From positions 1 through 5,776 of the forward strand of contig JADGIB010000235.1 in NCBI GenBank assembly GCA_019683665.1: DNA of 5,776 bases. Reading direction: 5' to 3'. Shown here piece after piece: positions 4,616-5,776 of this stretch. The DNA is from Solirubrobacteraceae bacterium (GTDB lineage: Bacteria > Actinomycetota > Thermoleophilia > Solirubrobacterales > Solirubrobacteraceae). The notes beneath the pieces are model-generated. The model did not search any database and was not told the DNA's origin. It worked only from the letters and a program-made list of their open reading frames with translations. The stretch's first letter is position 1, and each line of letters starts with the position of its first letter. A program made the position numbers and the translations under genes.

Positions 4616-5362
4616 TCAGGCGTCGCCGTCGTCCTCGCCGCCGCCGGTCTCGCGCACGAGGTGCGGCCGGCCGCCGATGACGTCCAGCCAGCGCTGGCGG
4701 CGGGCGTCCCACTTCTCGGCCCGCGCCGTCGCCTTCGCGAGCTTGCGCGCTCCCTTCGGCGTCTCGGGGTCGTAGAAGCGCCGCGCCCACCACGAGTTCG
4801 GGCGGGCCAGGCGGATCGCCGAGATCTGCCCGACGATCGGGACGAACAGCCCGATCACCGCCAGGCGCACCTTCCCCTTGGCGATGATGATCGAGGCCCA
4901 CACGAGCTGCTCGAGGACGATGAGCACGATGACGACCGGGTTGTCGTCGTAGGATGGGACGAACCCGAGGATCACGAGGCCGCCGAGCAGCGCGCAGAGG
5001 ACGCCGGCGTCGACCGACGCCCGCCCCTCCTCGGTCCAGTACACGTCGTCGAGGTAGAGCCACAGCGCGAACTCGTCGACGGTGAGCCCGACGCCGATGC
5101 CGAACAGGGCGGCGAGGATCTCCAGCCACGGGCTCCCCGGCTCGAACGTGAACTGGACGAAGCCGACGACGATCATCAGGATGATCCCGAAGACGAGGTG
5201 GTGGATGTGGATCCCCTCGGTCTTGATCGACCCGGGCCACCACGGGTACTTCGGGTTGCGCATCATCCGCGTCGAGAAGCGGATGAAGACGAAGGAGGCC
5301 AGGAAGCCGGCCAGCAGGATCAGGCCGGCCCGGTGGTTGGAGCTGACGATCTCGGGGTCCAT
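4616..5362 (-). CDS. Six-helix integral membrane protein with HIHH motif, unknown function
   Basis: This 248-residue protein has about six membrane segments, near residues 12-28, 52-71, 80-104, 117-135, 142-161 and 166-184, then a ~60-residue charged cytoplasmic tail rich in Arg/Lys and ending in acidic residues. A sequence reading GIHIHHLVFGI (His52, His54, His55) opens the second helix. LTVDEFALWLYLDDVYW, with Asp96-Glu97 and Asp105-Asp106, closes the third. These polar residues inside otherwise hydrophobic helices suggest a metal site or a membrane-embedded active site, but that is inference. I recall similar uncharacterised membrane proteins in Actinobacteria and cannot name a function. 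The ATG (bases 5360-5362) is preceded by no good ribosome binding site, so it may be leaderless or start elsewhere nearby. The gene is convergent with the ferritin-like gene, and the two probably share the palindrome at 4562-4599 as terminator. Confidence 0.8.
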   Translation of the reverse strand: MDPEIVSSNHRAGLILLAGFLASFVFIRFSTRMMRNPKYPWWPGSIKTEGIHIHHLVFGIILMIVVGFVQFTFEPGSPWLEILAALFGIGVGLTVDEFALWLYLDDVYWTEEGRASVDAGVLCALLGGLVILGFVPSYDDNPVVIVLIVLEQLVWASIIIAKGKVRLAVIGLFVPIVGQISAIRLARPNSWWARRFYDPETPKGARKLAKATARAEKWDARRQRWLDVIGGRPHLVRETGGGEDDGDA

Positions 5363-5410
5363 GTGGTGATCTCGGGGAGGTCGGGAGGGCGCGCGCCGGC
5401 CGCCGAACCC

Positions 5411-5416
5411 AGGTGG
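5411..5416 (+). promoter_or_regulatory. Ribosome binding site of the 48-residue ORF
   Basis: AGGTGG lies six bases before ATG 5423. It is the main reason for taking that ATG as a start. Confidence 0.45.
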
Positions 5417-5422
5417 CGCCGG

Positions 5423-5569
5423 ATGTCCCTGCTCTCGACCACCCGGGCGTTCCGTGCCGTGCTGCTCGGCGCCTGGGCAACCTACCTGTCGCTCGTCCGC
5501 AACGCGGCCGACGCGCTGAAGGCGCTCGGCGTCCTCGGCGACGGCTTCGCGACGGGCGGGGGCCGCTAG
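5423..5569 (+). CDS. Possible 48-residue small protein
   Basis: The frame from ATG 5423 to TAG 5567-5569 encodes 48 residues. A basic start (MSLLSTTRAFR) leads to a hydrophobic stretch (AVLLGAWATYLSLV, about 12-25), an amphipathic NAADALKALGVLG helix, and a Gly-rich tail. A single short membrane or membrane-surface helix is possible. No family is recognised. Support is a plausible ribosome binding site at 5411-5416 and the fact that the interval between the two minus-strand genes would otherwise be empty. It diverges from the membrane-protein gene with 60 bases between their starts, and its stop overlaps the stop of the universal stress gene on the other strand. The same frame is open far upstream, but that part is antisense to the membrane-protein gene and is a shadow. 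Confidence 0.5.
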   Translation: MSLLSTTRAFRAVLLGAWATYLSLVRNAADALKALGVLGDGFATGGGR

Positions 5570-5776
5570 CGGTCGCCGCGCGGGACGACGAGGACCGGGC
5601 CGACGGCCTCGCGCACGAGCCGCTCCGAGGTTGAGCCGAGCAGCAGGCGCCGCACCGGCCCCCAGCCCCGCGAGCCGACGACGAGCACGTCGAGCTCCGC
5701 GCTGCGGGCCGCGAGCGCTTCGGCCGGCCGGCCCTCGAGCACCTCGGCCCCGTCGACGCTCGACGGGGCCTGGCGG
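5566..5776 (-). CDS. Universal stress protein (UspA family), C-terminal part
   Basis: This reads leftward from the window edge to a TAG stop (complement of 5566-5568) and covers the last 69 residues. The end has the ATP-binding signature of UspA domains: VVGSRGWGPVRRLLLGSTSERLV fits G-x2-G-x9-G-[ST], and it is followed by the last beta-strand GPVLVVPRG. The segment before it (AEVLEGRPAEALAARSAELDVLVVG) is the usual helix leading to strand beta-4. The start and N-terminal half lie beyond base 5776. Such proteins are cytoplasmic, bind ATP and are induced by starvation, redox or other stress; whether this one has one or two Usp domains cannot be seen. It is tail-to-tail with the 48-residue ORF, with stops overlapping in CTAG (5566-5569). 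Confidence 0.88.
   Translation of the reverse strand, partial: RQAPSSVDGAEVLEGRPAEALAARSAELDVLVVGSRGWGPVRRLLLGSTSERLVREAVGPVLVVPRGDR

Noticed and set aside
4661..5422. Plus-strand open frame antisense to the membrane-protein gene
   Set aside because: It is Asp/Glu/Arg-rich low-complexity translation opposite well-defined membrane helices; only its last 48 codons, beyond that gene, are considered.
1..5776. CRISPR array, tRNA, rRNA, insertion sequence, prophage or toxin-antitoxin pair
   Set aside because: I found no regularly spaced repeats, no tRNA-like or rRNA segments, no transposase or integrase motifs, and no paired toxin-antitoxin signature on either strand.

Overview
The window is about three-quarters G+C. 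It has Actinobacteria-like traits: GC-rich third codon positions, TANNNT-type -10 boxes placed right before start codons, and few Shine-Dalgarno sites. The gene content (a DUF1269 protein, Ala/Pro-rich secreted proteins, a small ferritin-like protein, a universal stress protein) fits a soil actinobacterium. I would guess Thermoleophilia/Solirubrobacterales, but that is inference and no marker gene is present. I see no rRNA, tRNA, CRISPR array, insertion sequence or phage gene, and the layout reads as ordinary chromosome. No gap between genes exceeds about 170 bases.

Layout, left to right. Bases 6-23 are an exact 18-base match to the Nextera/Tn5 tagmentation adapter, so the left edge is a contig end with library contamination. 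It truncates a DUF1269 membrane-protein gene (to 527). A short intergenic region with a perfect 9-bp inverted repeat follows. Next comes a 536-residue secreted protein (696-2306) built from two internal duplications. Sixteen bases later a HAD-superfamily hydrolase begins (2323-3018). A small secreted helical protein follows with a strong ribosome binding site (3083-3562).

The middle holds two small units. The first is a 60-residue ORF (3636-3818), probably leaderless, whose promoter is embedded in an imperfect inverted repeat; a GC hairpin with a short T run follows it. The second is a ferritin-like diiron protein (3974-4471) with an extended -10 promoter and a leader that can fold around its ribosome binding site. 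A 38-bp near-perfect palindrome then separates it from a convergent six-helix membrane protein (4616-5362, minus). A possible 48-residue ORF (5423-5569, plus) diverges from that gene. Its stop codon overlaps the stop of a universal stress protein (minus) that runs off the right edge.

There is no clear multi-gene pathway. The recurring theme is envelope/secreted proteins plus stress or iron handling (ferritin-like protein, universal stress protein). The points most worth following are the doubly duplicated secreted protein, the histidine-containing membrane protein of unknown function, and the regulatory hairpins around 3596-3973. None is strong evidence for a new system.
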